Source of the DNA: HLUCCA09 sp038745585 | GTDB taxonomy: Bacteria > Pseudomonadota > Alphaproteobacteria > Rhodobacterales > Rhodobacteraceae | Direction of reading: 5' to 3' | DNA: 64,000 bases | Assembly (NCBI GenBank): GCA_038745585.1 | Contig: JBCDLH010000002.1 | Coordinates: 434,001 to 498,000, forward strand | Shown: positions 32,276 to 42,500 of the stretch, piece after piece | Layout: every line of letters begins with the position of its first letter | How positions within the stretch are numbered: the stretch's first letter is position 1 | The notes under the pieces: model-generated | Databases searched by the model: none | Told to the model about the DNA's origin: nothing | The model's input: only the letters and a program-made list of their open reading frames with translations | Made by a program: the position numbers and the translations under genes

Positions 32276-32805
32276 TCGTCGGCCCCCTGCGCCTTCAGCG
32301 TGACCTTCAAGGCGCCAACGCGGACCGTGCGTGCAGGCTCGAAACTGGCGCGAATGCCATCCGGCCAAGCGCTGTATTTCCGCTCCGGGACCTTGATCGC
32401 GATGTCGACATACTGCGCGGGGTCATCACCCGAAGCGCGGATGCGCTCGACCACGTCAGCAAGCTGCGCCTGATCCCAATCCACCCGCTTCGGCAGATCG
32501 GCGACCACGGTGAAATCACCATCGTCGAAGCGAACCGTACCGGTGTCTTTGCCAGCCGCCTTGCGTTCCTCGGCGGCCCGGGTGGCGTAGCGGACGGCCA
32601 GTCCGGCATCGAAGCGGGTTTTGGCCGCCTTGTCGCGCTTCAGGCGCTCGTCAATCTCGCACTGCAGGACTGCCAGCAACTCGACCGGCAGCGCGGCTAT
32701 CTCGGCTGCGCTGAGGGACGGCAGATCGTCGGGCATGGGGGTGTTCTCGGGGAACGGCATGAACGGGTCTCCGTGATCGGTGAAAAATGATTGCAAGGCG
32801 GGCAT
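32272..32805 (-). CDS. Phage hypothetical protein, 177 aa
   Basis: A soluble 177-aa protein with a helical N-terminal half (LSAAEIAALPVELLAVLQCEIDERLKRDKAAK) and a beta-rich C-terminal half. The start at 32805 overlaps the preceding stop. It is tightly coupled (overlap) to the Sak4-like gene, so it may be a recombination accessory. No family recognised. Confidence 0.7.
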   Translation of the reverse strand: MPALQSFFTDHGDPFMPFPENTPMPDDLPSLSAAEIAALPVELLAVLQCEIDERLKRDKAAKTRFDAGLAVRYATRAAEERKAAGKDTGTVRFDDGDFTVVADLPKRVDWDQAQLADVVERIRASGDDPAQYVDIAIKVPERKYSAWPDGIRASFEPARTVRVGALKVTLKAQGADE

Positions 32806-33158
32806 CACGCGGCCTCCGGCTCGGCGAGCAGCAACTCGGACAGCGAGGCAGCGGCGGCTTTTGGCTTGGGGCGCGCAACGGCGATGTAGGCGAACTGGTC
32901 CGGAGCGATCCGCTGTTGCACCAGATGCACGAGGCCCTGTTCGGCAGCCCAAAAGGCGCGCGATCCAAGCTTTGCGAGTTCGGTTCGGCCCCGGTCGTCA
33001 AGCTTGGTGAAAAGCGCAAACGTATCGAGAACCAGAAAGCCGCGATGGTATTCGAGCCGGTCACCGGGCACGGCCTGCGCGACCCAAGCGGCAAACTCGA
33101 TCTCCGTAAGCGGGCGGATTGAGCGAACGGTGGTGAATGGCGGGTGTTGCATGAACAT
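32805..33158 (-). CDS. Phage hypothetical protein, 117 aa
   Basis: A 117-aa soluble protein with a central hydrophobic core (DRLEYHRGFLVLDTFALF) and an AlaLys-rich C-terminus. It shares its stop-start junction with the 177-aa gene. No domain or function is recognised; co-transcription places it with the recombination block. Confidence 0.65.
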   Translation of the reverse strand: MFMQHPPFTTVRSIRPLTEIEFAAWVAQAVPGDRLEYHRGFLVLDTFALFTKLDDRGRTELAKLGSRAFWAAEQGLVHLVQQRIAPDQFAYIAVARPKPKAAAASLSELLLAEPEAA

Positions 33159-33176
33159 GGTCTCCTCCTCTGGCCT

Positions 33177-33437
33177 CTACTCACGCTGCGGCGAGATCGT
33201 CCCAGCAGGGCGTGAAGCTGCTTCGGTGTCCGTGGTTGAGGCGTTGTGCTGGTCGTCTTGCCGGCCTGCATCGGCGTCGGCGTAGACCGCCACGAGAGGC
33301 GTGCCATCTTGGTGGGCACCGGCATTTTCGATGCGATAGGCGCGCTGGTCCTTCAGGATTTCCGGCAGTTCCCAGCGGCGATAGAGGCCGGGGATGCGCT
33401 TGAGGTCTGCGGACAAGAGGTCGGCTTTGCGGATCAT
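33177..33437 (-). CDS. Phage hypothetical protein, 86 aa
   Basis: The first 55 residues look like a small folded domain (SADLKRIPGLYRRWELPEILKDQRAYRIENAG); the rest is polar and probably disordered. The gene is 18 bp from its neighbour. Similar short proteins are seen in rhodobacterial prophages, but no function is known. Confidence 0.55.
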   Translation of the reverse strand: MIRKADLLSADLKRIPGLYRRWELPEILKDQRAYRIENAGAHQDGTPLVAVYADADAGRQDDQHNASTTDTEAASRPAGTISPQRE

Positions 33438-33521
33438 GCGGGTCGACTTTCGGTTTGTGTGGGACGCGCGGTGGCGTCTGAATGGGAAAAGCCACCGCGC
33501 TGCAGGGATCGGGACATCGGC

Positions 33522-34241
33522 TCAGCAAAATTCTTGCAGCGCGTCGCGCAGCCGCCGGGTCGCCCGCTGATAGCGTTTGCGTGTCGCCGCCTCGGACAGC
33601 CCTAACTCGGTCGCGACCTCGGCCTGGGAGAATCCGTCGACAGCCACACGGATCACCAGATCGGAATCCTTGCCGACGATGCGGACGAGATCGCGGTGGA
33701 GCAGTGCGAGGCTAGCGTTGGCTGGCGCTTCGCCGTCAGACGGGATTTCATCGGGATCAGCGTCGGTAAGCTGGTTCTGGTGCCTGTCCTCGTGTTGACG
33801 CGTTCTGATCAGGTCGCGCTCGATGTTTCGGAGGATTGTTGCCGCGATCCAATTGACCCGCTGCAGATCCAGACAGCGAATGGTCTCAGAGGCCCGTGCC
33901 AGGATTTCGGATGCAACCTCGTCGCCGGTGCCAACCCTGCGCCAGATCGATCTGCGCCGAACGGCATCCAGCCCCGGCCAGAGCACCAGAAGCATCAACG
34001 TCAGGGCACAATCGGCGGTTTCGCCATCAGACTGCGCGACCCTGACCAGCGCTACCAGCAGCCGGTTCTTCTCATCTGGCCCGCTGCCACCGGTGTGCAG
34101 CGTGTCCAGCAACGCAGCCGGATCAGCGAAATGCGCGAGCGGTTCGCTGATGCGCCGAAGACCTTCGAAGTTCCTTTGGAAATTGAGAGTTGAAGATGAC
34201 AACATGAGGTGATCACGGATCTCGTGCCACGCGATGGACAT
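33522..34241 (-). CDS. Phage-encoded sigma-70-like factor (ECF type)
   Basis: A 239-aa protein with a region-2-like part (LDLQRVNWIAATILRNIERDLIRTRQHEDRHQNQLT, about 125-160) and a clear region-4 HTH at the C-terminus (DGFSQAEVATELGLSEAATRKRYQRATRRLRDAL, about 202-235). Between them is an acidic linker. The N-terminal 110 residues are extra and of unknown role. It may direct host RNA polymerase to late or early phage promoters. It stands upstream of the recombination operon on the same strand. Confidence 0.72.
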   Translation of the reverse strand: MSIAWHEIRDHLMLSSSTLNFQRNFEGLRRISEPLAHFADPAALLDTLHTGGSGPDEKNRLLVALVRVAQSDGETADCALTLMLLVLWPGLDAVRRRSIWRRVGTGDEVASEILARASETIRCLDLQRVNWIAATILRNIERDLIRTRQHEDRHQNQLTDADPDEIPSDGEAPANASLALLHRDLVRIVGKDSDLVIRVAVDGFSQAEVATELGLSEAATRKRYQRATRRLRDALQEFC

Positions 34242-34340
34242 TGGACGCCTGCCTTGCGGCCAGGCGTCCAGCGCCTTCTCGTGGCCAGGTCAGGACGTCG
34301 TGCGTCTCTGCGATTTCGGGGAATTGGGTGGATGCGCGCC

Positions 34341-34586
34341 TCAGAGCGCGGGAGATTGCGCCTGGTTCAGCGTGCCGCAGCCGCGGCAGGTGGCCTGAAC
34401 CGGAAAGCCCACGAGATATTCGTGGCCCCGTGCAAAACGCAGGTGCGTGCGGCCGTTCCGGCAGACGCCGAGCAGCTTGTCACAACGCGTGCAGCGCCAT
34501 TCCGATTTTGAGGTGATGAGCTTGGTGTTCGCGGTACCGGACAAGCTCGTCTGGGCCGCCTGGCGCGAGGGGAAGGGAGTCGGCAT
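34341..34586 (-). CDS. Com-like zinc-binding protein, 81 aa
   Basis: An 81-aa protein whose C-terminal two thirds carries a CxxC-KLL arrangement (RCTRCDKLLGV) and a second CxxC (ATCRGCGTLN). This is the layout of the Com family, the Mu translational regulator of mom. The first 30 residues are Ser/Thr-rich, so an internal start is possible. No mom-like gene is visible nearby. It could control translation of a neighbouring message. Confidence 0.6.
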   Translation of the reverse strand: MPTPFPSRQAAQTSLSGTANTKLITSKSEWRCTRCDKLLGVCRNGRTHLRFARGHEYLVGFPVQATCRGCGTLNQAQSPAL

Positions 34587-34662
34587 GGAAGTGCTCCTCT
34601 GACTGAGTGAGCACCCCTAGTGGCGGTCCGAATCGGAGATGGTCAGACCTCCCAAAGGGAGA

Positions 34663-36837
34663 TCAAACGGAGATGGGTTCCTCGCAAATGGCCCAGTGGC
34701 CGCGTCGTGGCGAATACAGGTATCGGTTGTTGACCTCACCCCATGCATCGCCAAACAACTGAGGCAGCTGGGAAAATCCGGCATACTTCTTAAGTACAGC
34801 GAGCTTCACGCCGTCTTCGCGATCGCGATGAGCCATGTACAGTCGCTCAAACAGCTTCACCTTTTTCGCGCCGGTGACGATCCACGGATCCTGACCGGGC
34901 ACGGTGACCTGAGCGGCGTCATCACCTTGCCTGCGGAAGTGTACAGCGGCACCGCGCGCAGCTGGATCGATCGCAGCCTCATAGGAGGAGCGGACCGCAT
35001 CCGCGTCGATCATGCCGGTATCGGCATCGACATGATCCCTGAGGCTCAGGACGACATGGCAACCGAAATAGGGAAAGCGCACGTCCTGTGGCACGAAGAC
35101 GATCCCGCGAATTCGGTTGCCTTCGCCCCGGACGAGGCGGTCAGACGCCTCGAGCACTTTGTCGACCGATATCGCCCTTGCGAGGTAGATCGGCGCTTCG
35201 GCCAGACCGATGCTTGCAACACCCAACTGATGTAGATGATCGGAAAGTTCGCGCACGCGTCCTTTCAACCCCATCGGCTTGAGCAAGTCGCGCAGCGCGT
35301 CTCGCAGGTAATCGAAACGGATCTCGTACTCGGAAACATCCTCTGCAGGGACCGTCGACCCTGTTCCGCCTTCGATTAGAGTTAGCGTCGCCTCGTCGCT
35401 CGTGCCGTCGCGCTCGACGTCGTGAACGATTTCGCCAAGCTCATCGTCCTCGAACAGGATGACATCCGACCATCCCTTGCGCGTCAGGAAACCGGCACCA
35501 GTCAACTCGTCGGCGGCAACACCAAGTTCTTCGAGGTTCTGGCCGGACGCCTTCTCGGACGCAAGGTCGTAGAGCGTCAACAGTTGCGGAAGCTTCTCCT
35601 TGCGCTGCGGCTTCGAAAGATCGCCTATGCGTTCTAGCACTCCCCAGGCTTCGAGGAGATCGTAGCCCAACTCTCGCTTGGCGGGATCACGTTCGCTCTG
35701 GATGTTCGACTTGTTCCTTCCGAAGACGTCGAACTGAAGGACACCTTTTCGGCCACGCCCGTCCACATGCTCTACCCGGAAGCGGACCTTCGTGACATAG
35801 CCGCCGCCCGCTTTTGGGATGATCGCCCCGAAAACGCTCCTGGCGATTGCGTCGATGTCGTCCTCCGGTGCGACACTCAGGTTCACCTTCCGAGACCAGT
35901 CGCCCAGCGCGACCTGAACTTCGATGATGCCTGCCTTCTTGACCCGATGCGCTTCTTCATCGGGTATCGGAAGCTTGAGCGAGTTTCGGAAGCGAGAGAG
36001 GTTGTAAGTCTTCTGGGTCAGGGGCTTGTTCGAAATGTCGTGCTTCAAAGTATCTGCGGCGAACAGATTGGCGACGATCTTGCGTTCCACCCTGTCACGC
36101 GAACACACCTCGATCCGTCGCCGAGCATGTGAATACACCAGCAGCATCTCATCAGGTGGGCGGAAATAGAGAAGCTTCGTCGACTTGTCCGGCTGGACCG
36201 TTTTCTGGCTCGCATAGGCGCCGAAGAAGGTGACAGCCAGCAAGACGTCCTGACTCTCACCGTTTTCGGCGGGTAGGTCGACAGCCTCCACTTTGCAGCC
36301 ATCGTCATGCTGCAAGCGCTCCGCGATCTCTTTCGAGAGGGCATCATGGTCAACACCTGCCGCCGCGAGGGGAATTGAGGCATCTATCGACCACGCCTCG
36401 TACAGCGTTCCGTGCTCGCGGTAGACCCGTACTTGCATTGCACGCTCAGCGGCATCGAACAGTGCTATGGCATGAAGGTAAGCCCAAAGGCTTCTGGCGA
36501 CTGCGTCGCGCTGCTGCTTCAACCCTTCGTTCGCAGCGAACCGCGGGTCTTCGGCGAGCCTACGCAGCATCGCATCAGGTGTCTTGTCGGTCATCAGCAT
36601 GACGCGACGGGCCTCGATCTCGATCAAGTTAATTCTGTCGCTCTTCAGAGCTTTCAGAGCTTCCGCCATTCTTTCGGTGCGGATCTGATCTTCAGTATCG
36701 GCGGGAACCGCGGCCATTGCATCGCTTAGGAACACCGAAAACTGCGCATGCGAGAGAAATTCTCCGGTCAATTCAATCGGAGCCTCTGCAAACAAGCGTG
36801 AAAGCTCTGGTGCACCTTTGAACAATGACCTCGCCAC
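34663..36837 (-). CDS. Large uncharacterised prophage protein, 724 aa
   Basis: I recognise no family. The chain is soluble, with a helical N-terminal third (to about 200), a central part with DVLLAVTFFGAYAS and LLYFRPPDEMLLVYSH, and a C-terminal third with FLTRKGWSDVILF and IRGIVFVPQDVRFP. No Walker, nuclease or protease motif is obvious. The gene is somewhat less GC-rich than the late operon and stands alone between the Com-like gene and the recombinase cassette, a common site for phage defence cargo. It ends in the conserved-looking GHWAICEEPISV. Confidence 0.75.
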   Translation of the reverse strand: MARSLFKGAPELSRLFAEAPIELTGEFLSHAQFSVFLSDAMAAVPADTEDQIRTERMAEALKALKSDRINLIEIEARRVMLMTDKTPDAMLRRLAEDPRFAANEGLKQQRDAVARSLWAYLHAIALFDAAERAMQVRVYREHGTLYEAWSIDASIPLAAAGVDHDALSKEIAERLQHDDGCKVEAVDLPAENGESQDVLLAVTFFGAYASQKTVQPDKSTKLLYFRPPDEMLLVYSHARRRIEVCSRDRVERKIVANLFAADTLKHDISNKPLTQKTYNLSRFRNSLKLPIPDEEAHRVKKAGIIEVQVALGDWSRKVNLSVAPEDDIDAIARSVFGAIIPKAGGGYVTKVRFRVEHVDGRGRKGVLQFDVFGRNKSNIQSERDPAKRELGYDLLEAWGVLERIGDLSKPQRKEKLPQLLTLYDLASEKASGQNLEELGVAADELTGAGFLTRKGWSDVILFEDDELGEIVHDVERDGTSDEATLTLIEGGTGSTVPAEDVSEYEIRFDYLRDALRDLLKPMGLKGRVRELSDHLHQLGVASIGLAEAPIYLARAISVDKVLEASDRLVRGEGNRIRGIVFVPQDVRFPYFGCHVVLSLRDHVDADTGMIDADAVRSSYEAAIDPAARGAAVHFRRQGDDAAQVTVPGQDPWIVTGAKKVKLFERLYMAHRDREDGVKLAVLKKYAGFSQLPQLFGDAWGEVNNRYLYSPRRGHWAICEEPISV

Positions 36838-37032
36838 AATGGTTCTCCTAATTTTCCGTTCAATTTGAAAAGCATGACAATCATCTCATGACCAAAGGGA
36901 ACAAAACAAGATCATCAGTCAGGCAAGAGTTGTATTTCCGTGAAGGAGAGCGTCTCAAGGCTGCTGTCCCGATATGGCCTGCGGGGTGGCTTTTGGTTGG
37001 TAACGCCACAATCAAGCAAGGCCGCTCAGAAC

Positions 37033-37232
37033 ATGAAACGACCCAACCCTCTGCCACCCGACAAGATGACAGCCGCAGAGCGCCGCGCTGAACTTTGCGG
37101 CCTGTTGGCCGTGGGATTGGTTCGGTTGCGGATGCGGGATCGAGCGGAAGTATCTGACGATACTGGAGAAAGGGGACTACACTGTCCGGCCAACGAATGG
37201 CGTCATGCAACTCCAACTCAACGGAGAAATGC

Positions 37233-37236
<4 letters not shown>
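37033..37236 (+). CDS. Small protein of the recombinase cassette, 67 aa
   Basis: A 67-aa basic protein with a helical core (PPDKMTAAERRAELCGLLAVGLVRLRMRD), the usual small gene in front of DUF2924 in alphaproteobacterial serine-recombinase cassettes. Its TGA overlaps the next ATG (ATGA at 37233). The longer start at 36940 has no such support. A regulatory or directionality role is possible but unknown. Confidence 0.7.
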
Positions 37237-37681
<445 letters not shown>

Positions 37682-37685
<4 letters not shown>

Positions 37686-38992
37686 CCAAGCCGATCGCCC
37701 GGAAACTGCGCTGCGCGATCTACACGCGTAAATCCTCCGAGGAAGGCCTCGAGCAGGAATTCAACAGCCTCCACGCTCAACGAGAAGCCTGCGAAGCGTA
37801 CATCGCCAGTCAGAGGTCGGAGGGCTGGGTGCTTGTCCGCGATCAATATGACGACGGTGGTGTTTCCGGCGGCACGCTCGAACGCCCCGGGCTGCAGCAA
37901 TTGATGACCGACATTGAGGACGGGTTGGTCGATGTCGTCGTGGTCTACAAGATCGACCGTCTCAGTCGCTCGCTCGCTGACTTCGCCAAACTGGTCGACG
38001 TCTTCGACCGCAATGACGTGACTTTCGTGTCGGTGACGCAGTCCTTCAACACGACCACCTCCATGGGGCGGCTGACACTTAACATCTTGCTCAGCTTCGC
38101 CCAATTCGAACGAGAGGTGACGGCTGAACGCATCCGCGACAAGGTCGCCGCCTCGCGCCGGAAGGGCATGTGGATGGGCGGGGTACCGCCCTACGGCTAC
38201 CGCGTGGAAAATCGGAAGCTGCTGATCGACGACGAGCGCGCGGACCATGTCTGCTGGATCTTCGCCCGCTTCATTGAGATCGGCTCAGGAACGGAACTGG
38301 CCCGAGAGGTCGCGAAGAGAGGCATCCGAACCCCGCGCGGCAACCGGATCGACAAGAAGTACCTCTACAGGATGCTCAACAACCGCGCCTATATCGGAGA
38401 GGCGGTCCACAAGGGCGAAAGTTATCCGGGCGAGCATGAAGCGATCATCGACAAAGCAATCTGGGACAAAGTCCACGCCATCCTGCAAGAAAGCCCCCGC
38501 AAGCGTGCCGCCCGCACACGTGCCGACACCCCCGCGCTCCTGAAGGGTTTACTGTTCGGGCCGGACGGCGCAGCGTTCTCGCCGACCCATACCCGGAAAG
38601 GCGGCAAGCTCTACCGCTACTATGTCAGCCAGACGGTTTTGAAGCATGGTGCCGGATCTTGTACCATCGGCCGCGTCCCGGCGGGCGAGATCGAAGCCGC
38701 CGTGATCGACCAACTACGCGTGGTGTTCCGCCAGCCCGAGATCATTGCGGGGACGTGGAAGGCGGCACGCCTCAGTGCCGACGACATCACAGAGGCTGAC
38801 GCCCGTTCAGCTCTGCAACAACTCGACCCGATGTGGGATGAACTCTTTCCCGCCGAGCAAGCCCGCATCGTGGCGTTGCTGGTCGAGCGCGTGGACATCG
38901 GCACGGACGGTCTCAACTTGCGCCTTCGCATCGACGGGCTAAGCGGTCTGGCCCGCGAGATGCTTGCAGGCGGCATCGAGGCGGCGGCATGA
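37682..38992 (+). CDS. Large serine recombinase / integrase
   Basis: A 436-aa serine integrase. The N-terminal resolvase domain includes AIYTRKSSEEGLEQ with the catalytic Ser near residue 18, plus the DxGVSGGTLERP and VVYKIDRLSRSLADF motifs, and the FAQFERE helix. It is followed by a recombinase domain (PPYGYR; ILNNRAYIGE-type RMLNNRAYIGEAVHKGE). The zinc-ribbon and coiled-coil part is shortened. It catalyses prophage integration at an att site. Its attachment site cannot be fixed here; the right end of the prophage should be just after 39381. Confidence 0.95.
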
Positions 38993-39381
38993 TCAGCAGG
39001 ACGCAGATCCCGGATACTGTCACGCTCCACATCCCGTTCCGCGTCGTAAAGTGCGGAGGGCGGAAGGAAATGCAGCTGCCCCAGGGCGCAGCGCAATCGC
39101 GAAGAACTGATAACACGCTGGTCAAGGCGCTCGCGCGCGCGTTCCGGTGGAAGCGCATGCTGGAAACAGGTGATTTCGTGACCATCGCCGAACTGGCGGA
39201 ACACGAAGGGATCGCGCCGTCCTACATGACCCGCGTCCTGCGTCTCAGCCTGCTAGCACCCGATATCATCGAGGCGATCCTGTATGCCACGCAGGGGCCG
39301 GAGTTGACGCTGGCCAGGGTGTTGGAGCCTTTCCCAATTGATTGGACAAATCAGTCGGGCCACTTCCTTCAGATCAACTGA
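38989..39381 (+). CDS. HTH accessory protein of the recombinase cassette
   Basis: A 130-aa protein with an HTH (FVTIAELAEHEGIAPSYMTRVLRLSLLAPDIIEAIL, about residues 64-99). Such genes regularly follow the serine recombinase and DUF2924 in alphaproteobacteria. It overlaps the recombinase stop by four bases. It may serve as a directionality factor. It is the last gene of the prophage in the window. Confidence 0.8.
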   Translation: MISRTQIPDTVTLHIPFRVVKCGGRKEMQLPQGAAQSRRTDNTLVKALARAFRWKRMLETGDFVTIAELAEHEGIAPSYMTRVLRLSLLAPDIIEAILYATQGPELTLARVLEPFPIDWTNQSGHFLQIN

Positions 39382-39494
39382 AGCGGTCGATCGTGAACGG
39401 CAGAGTAATTGAGCTTTTCTTGTAGCACCCGCTGCGCGCAGGAGTGCATTAGCTCAATCCGCACTACTTTTGAGGTATCTCCCTCGGCCCCACG

Positions 39495-39513
39495 ATCGGC
39501 GGAGTGCGCCGAT
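39495..39513. terminator. Hairpin between convergent recombinase and ATPase operons
   Basis: ATCGGCG, five bases, CGCCGAT is a perfect 7-bp inverted repeat in the 159-bp gap where the plus-strand cassette and the minus-strand ATPase gene meet. A T-rich run is only partial. It may end both transcripts. The same gap probably contains an att end; no duplicate is recognised in the window. Confidence 0.45.
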
Positions 39514-39540
39514 TGCATATTATATGGTCTTTCCGGCGAC

Positions 39541-42500
39541 TTATGCCGACCCCATAGTGACTTTTTCGCTCAAAGAAACACAGTTCACAGTTTCCCCAAG
39601 GGTAGCCTCAGCGATTTCCACGAGATGTTGATGGTGTGTGAAGAACATTACCTGTGTCTTCTCGGCCAGCTGTCCCAATAGCCGAAATCCAGCAGCCGCC
39701 CTGGCGTTGTCAAAGTTTATGAACAGGTCGTCGGCGACAAACGGCAGCGCCTGCGCACGCTCGAGATAGTCTTCAATCGAGGCGACCCGCAGCGCCAGGT
39801 AAAGCTGATCGGCGGTGCCGGTGCTCATGCCGGACACCGGCACAACGCTCTCATCCGGCCGCACCCCGGTGAGGTGGGCGTTGTCCTGGTCGTCAAAGTC
39901 CACGCGCAGGCTGGTGAACGAGCCCGCGGTCATGACCTGAAATAGCTGTCCTGCGCGCTTGAGCAGCGGCGCCTGCTTCTCCCGACGGTAGCGATCGATG
40001 GCCCATTGCAGCAGGATAGTGGACGTTTTCAACCGAATGTACCGCTCGGCCACTTCGCCCATTTCAGTCAGCGCCTCTTCCCGGGCTGCCCCAGCCTGTG
40101 CGGCCGCATCATAGCCGCCGACGGCCTGGTACGCTTGGCGTGCCTGCGAGCGAACATCTCCTGCCTCGCCCTGCTGCTTTCTCAAGTCCTCCAGTTCCGC
40201 CTGAAGGGACTCCTCCCGGGCTGCCACTTCATCGATGGCCAGCCCCTCGCACTCGGCATCCAGTTCATCAACGGTCTTGCCGTCACCGTCCTGCTGAAGC
40301 TTTTCTGTGATCTTCTGCCGTTCCTCCCAAAGCGCCCGCTGATTGTCGGACCGCTCGATCGCGGTCTTCAGCTTGTCGTTGTTATCGACGCCTGCGGTCT
40401 GCTTAAGGTGGGATATGGAAGCTGCCAACTCCCGCCGCTGAACTTCAAGGGTCTCGATCTGCTCTTTCAGGCCTTCAACGTCCTCGTCCTGCTTCTCCCG
40501 CAGTCCCTGAATCCGCTCGGCCTCGTTGAGCCGCGTCTCCAGCGCCGCAACAGCATCGTCCGCCACCTCATCAGCAAGGTCCGGTGCAACAACCTGCACA
40601 AGCTGACTGACAACATTTTCGAAGTCGGCAACGTCCCTTTGAATCTTCTCGATGCGGTCGTGTCGCAGCGAATTGATCCGACTGGCCGTTTCCCGCATCT
40701 GATCGATAATGCCAATCTGGGCATCAACGGCTTCGGCAGCAGTATCGGCGGCAAGGCCAAGATCCCCGAGCGCAGCAGCCCAATTCTCCTGCCACTCGGC
40801 CAGCACCTTCTTTGCCGCCTCAAGGTCTCGCTGACGCCGCGCTACGAGCTTGCCGGCTTCCGCGACATCCTCTTCCAGCTGCGACTTCTTGTCGGCCGCG
40901 GCCTCGCGAACCCGCAGCTCTTCCGCTGCCCGTTCGACGACGATGGTCAGGCCGTCCGCTTCCAGCGTGCAGACATCGGCACCCAGCGCAGCCAGTTCAC
41001 CAATCAGCGGCTGCCTTGCCGCCTGCTCTTCTCCACGAGCGGCCTTCAGCGCGCTTTCAGCTTCGTTCCGATTCTCAATGGCCGCCAGCACCTCGTCACG
41101 GTCGTCCAACCATTCCAGCATGGCCTCAGGCGCTTCCGGCTCCACTGGCGCCCCGTTCCACAGCGCGATCCAGTCGGATGTCAGCTGATCGCCTTCCTCC
41201 ACAAGCTTCTTCTCATTGTCCTGCACCTGACCGAGGAGGGTCTCCTGCTCGCCGATCTTGCGCTTGATTTCGGCGATGCGACCGGCGGCTTCGGCATGGT
41301 CGAAGCGCCGGTCGGCCAGCTCGTCGGCCTTGATGACGGCTGGCTCGAAGGCGCCGGCCAGGTCCTCGATCTCGCTCTCATATTGCTCAGCCTGAGCCGG
41401 AGGGATCGGCTGACCCACAATGTGCTTGAGCTTCACCAGCTGCCAAATTGCATCCCGGCGAACGCGGGCGTCCTTCAGTTCTTCGGGGGTGACCACCTGC
41501 TCATCGCGTATCGCCCGCTCAAGGGCTGCAACGGTACCGTCCAGCTCCTGCTTAACGGACGCGGCTTGCTGCTGCGTCTCTTTCAGCCGTCGCTGCCAGT
41601 CATCCTGGGCTTTCCGCTGCGCCTCTACCTTCGCCCTTACCGGCACACGCTTGCCGGTCAGTGCCCCTTCATCTGCAACACCGGGGTAAAGTGCACCAAG
41701 CCGCCGGGCAACTCCGCTCCTGGCGTTATTGAGACCCTCTTCCGCAGCGCGCACCCGACCGGCGATGTCTCCCTGTTCGCGGACGCTTTTGAGCGCAATG
41801 GCCAGCCGGGACGTGTCAACAAGCTCGCCAGCCTCGGCAAGCTCATCCTTCAGCCCAGCATGCTCTTCCTTCGCTTCGTCAAGCAGCCGTTCCTTGCCGG
41901 AGACGTCGCCCTCCAGCTCACCCTTCTTATTGAGCAGCGATCGCACGACACTGACCTTCGGCCGCGGCGGAATGCGCTCGATCAGCGCCGCTGAATCCTC
42001 ATCCCGCCAGCCAAGCTCGACGGCAGCGCCCTGCAGTTCCTTCTCGGCCGCTTGCAGCTCGGCCTCCCGCTTAGGAAGGGCGGCTTTCTCAGCACGAACC
42101 TCGATGCGACGTTCGCAGGCCTGGCGGACATCCGCCGACCGCTGGATCATCGTCTCATCGTATGTCAGCTTTTCCTGCGCCTCTTCGGCGCGCTTAAGCT
42201 GCTCCGTTAGCGTGCCGATTCGAGCAGCCGCCTCGGCATCCTTGCGCTCGGCCTCGGCGGCAAGCCTGGCCGCATCCTCCGGCAGGGCAATCACGTCGCC
42301 AAGTTCCTCCAGAAGCCGGTCCACCTCCTGCTTCCTGCGAATATCCCGCGATACGCGTCGTATCCGGCTCAGCCGGTTCCTATCGACTGTTGCTTTGCTG
42401 ATTGCTTGATCGAGGTTGCCGTAGGCATCTTCGGCGTCTTCATACGCCTTCTTCAGCTCGCGCCATCTTGCGGCGCTGAGCGTCTGCTCGCGCAGTTCCT

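Noticed and set aside
36888..37091. 67-codon plus-strand ORF before the recombinase cassette
   Set aside because: It overlaps the supported 37033 gene in another frame and has no family-like sequence.
40006..41994. Plus-strand ORF of 662 codons opposite the YhaN-like gene
   Set aside because: It is the reverse shadow of a GC-rich coiled-coil gene; no domain, no RBS, and its composition mirrors the opposite strand.
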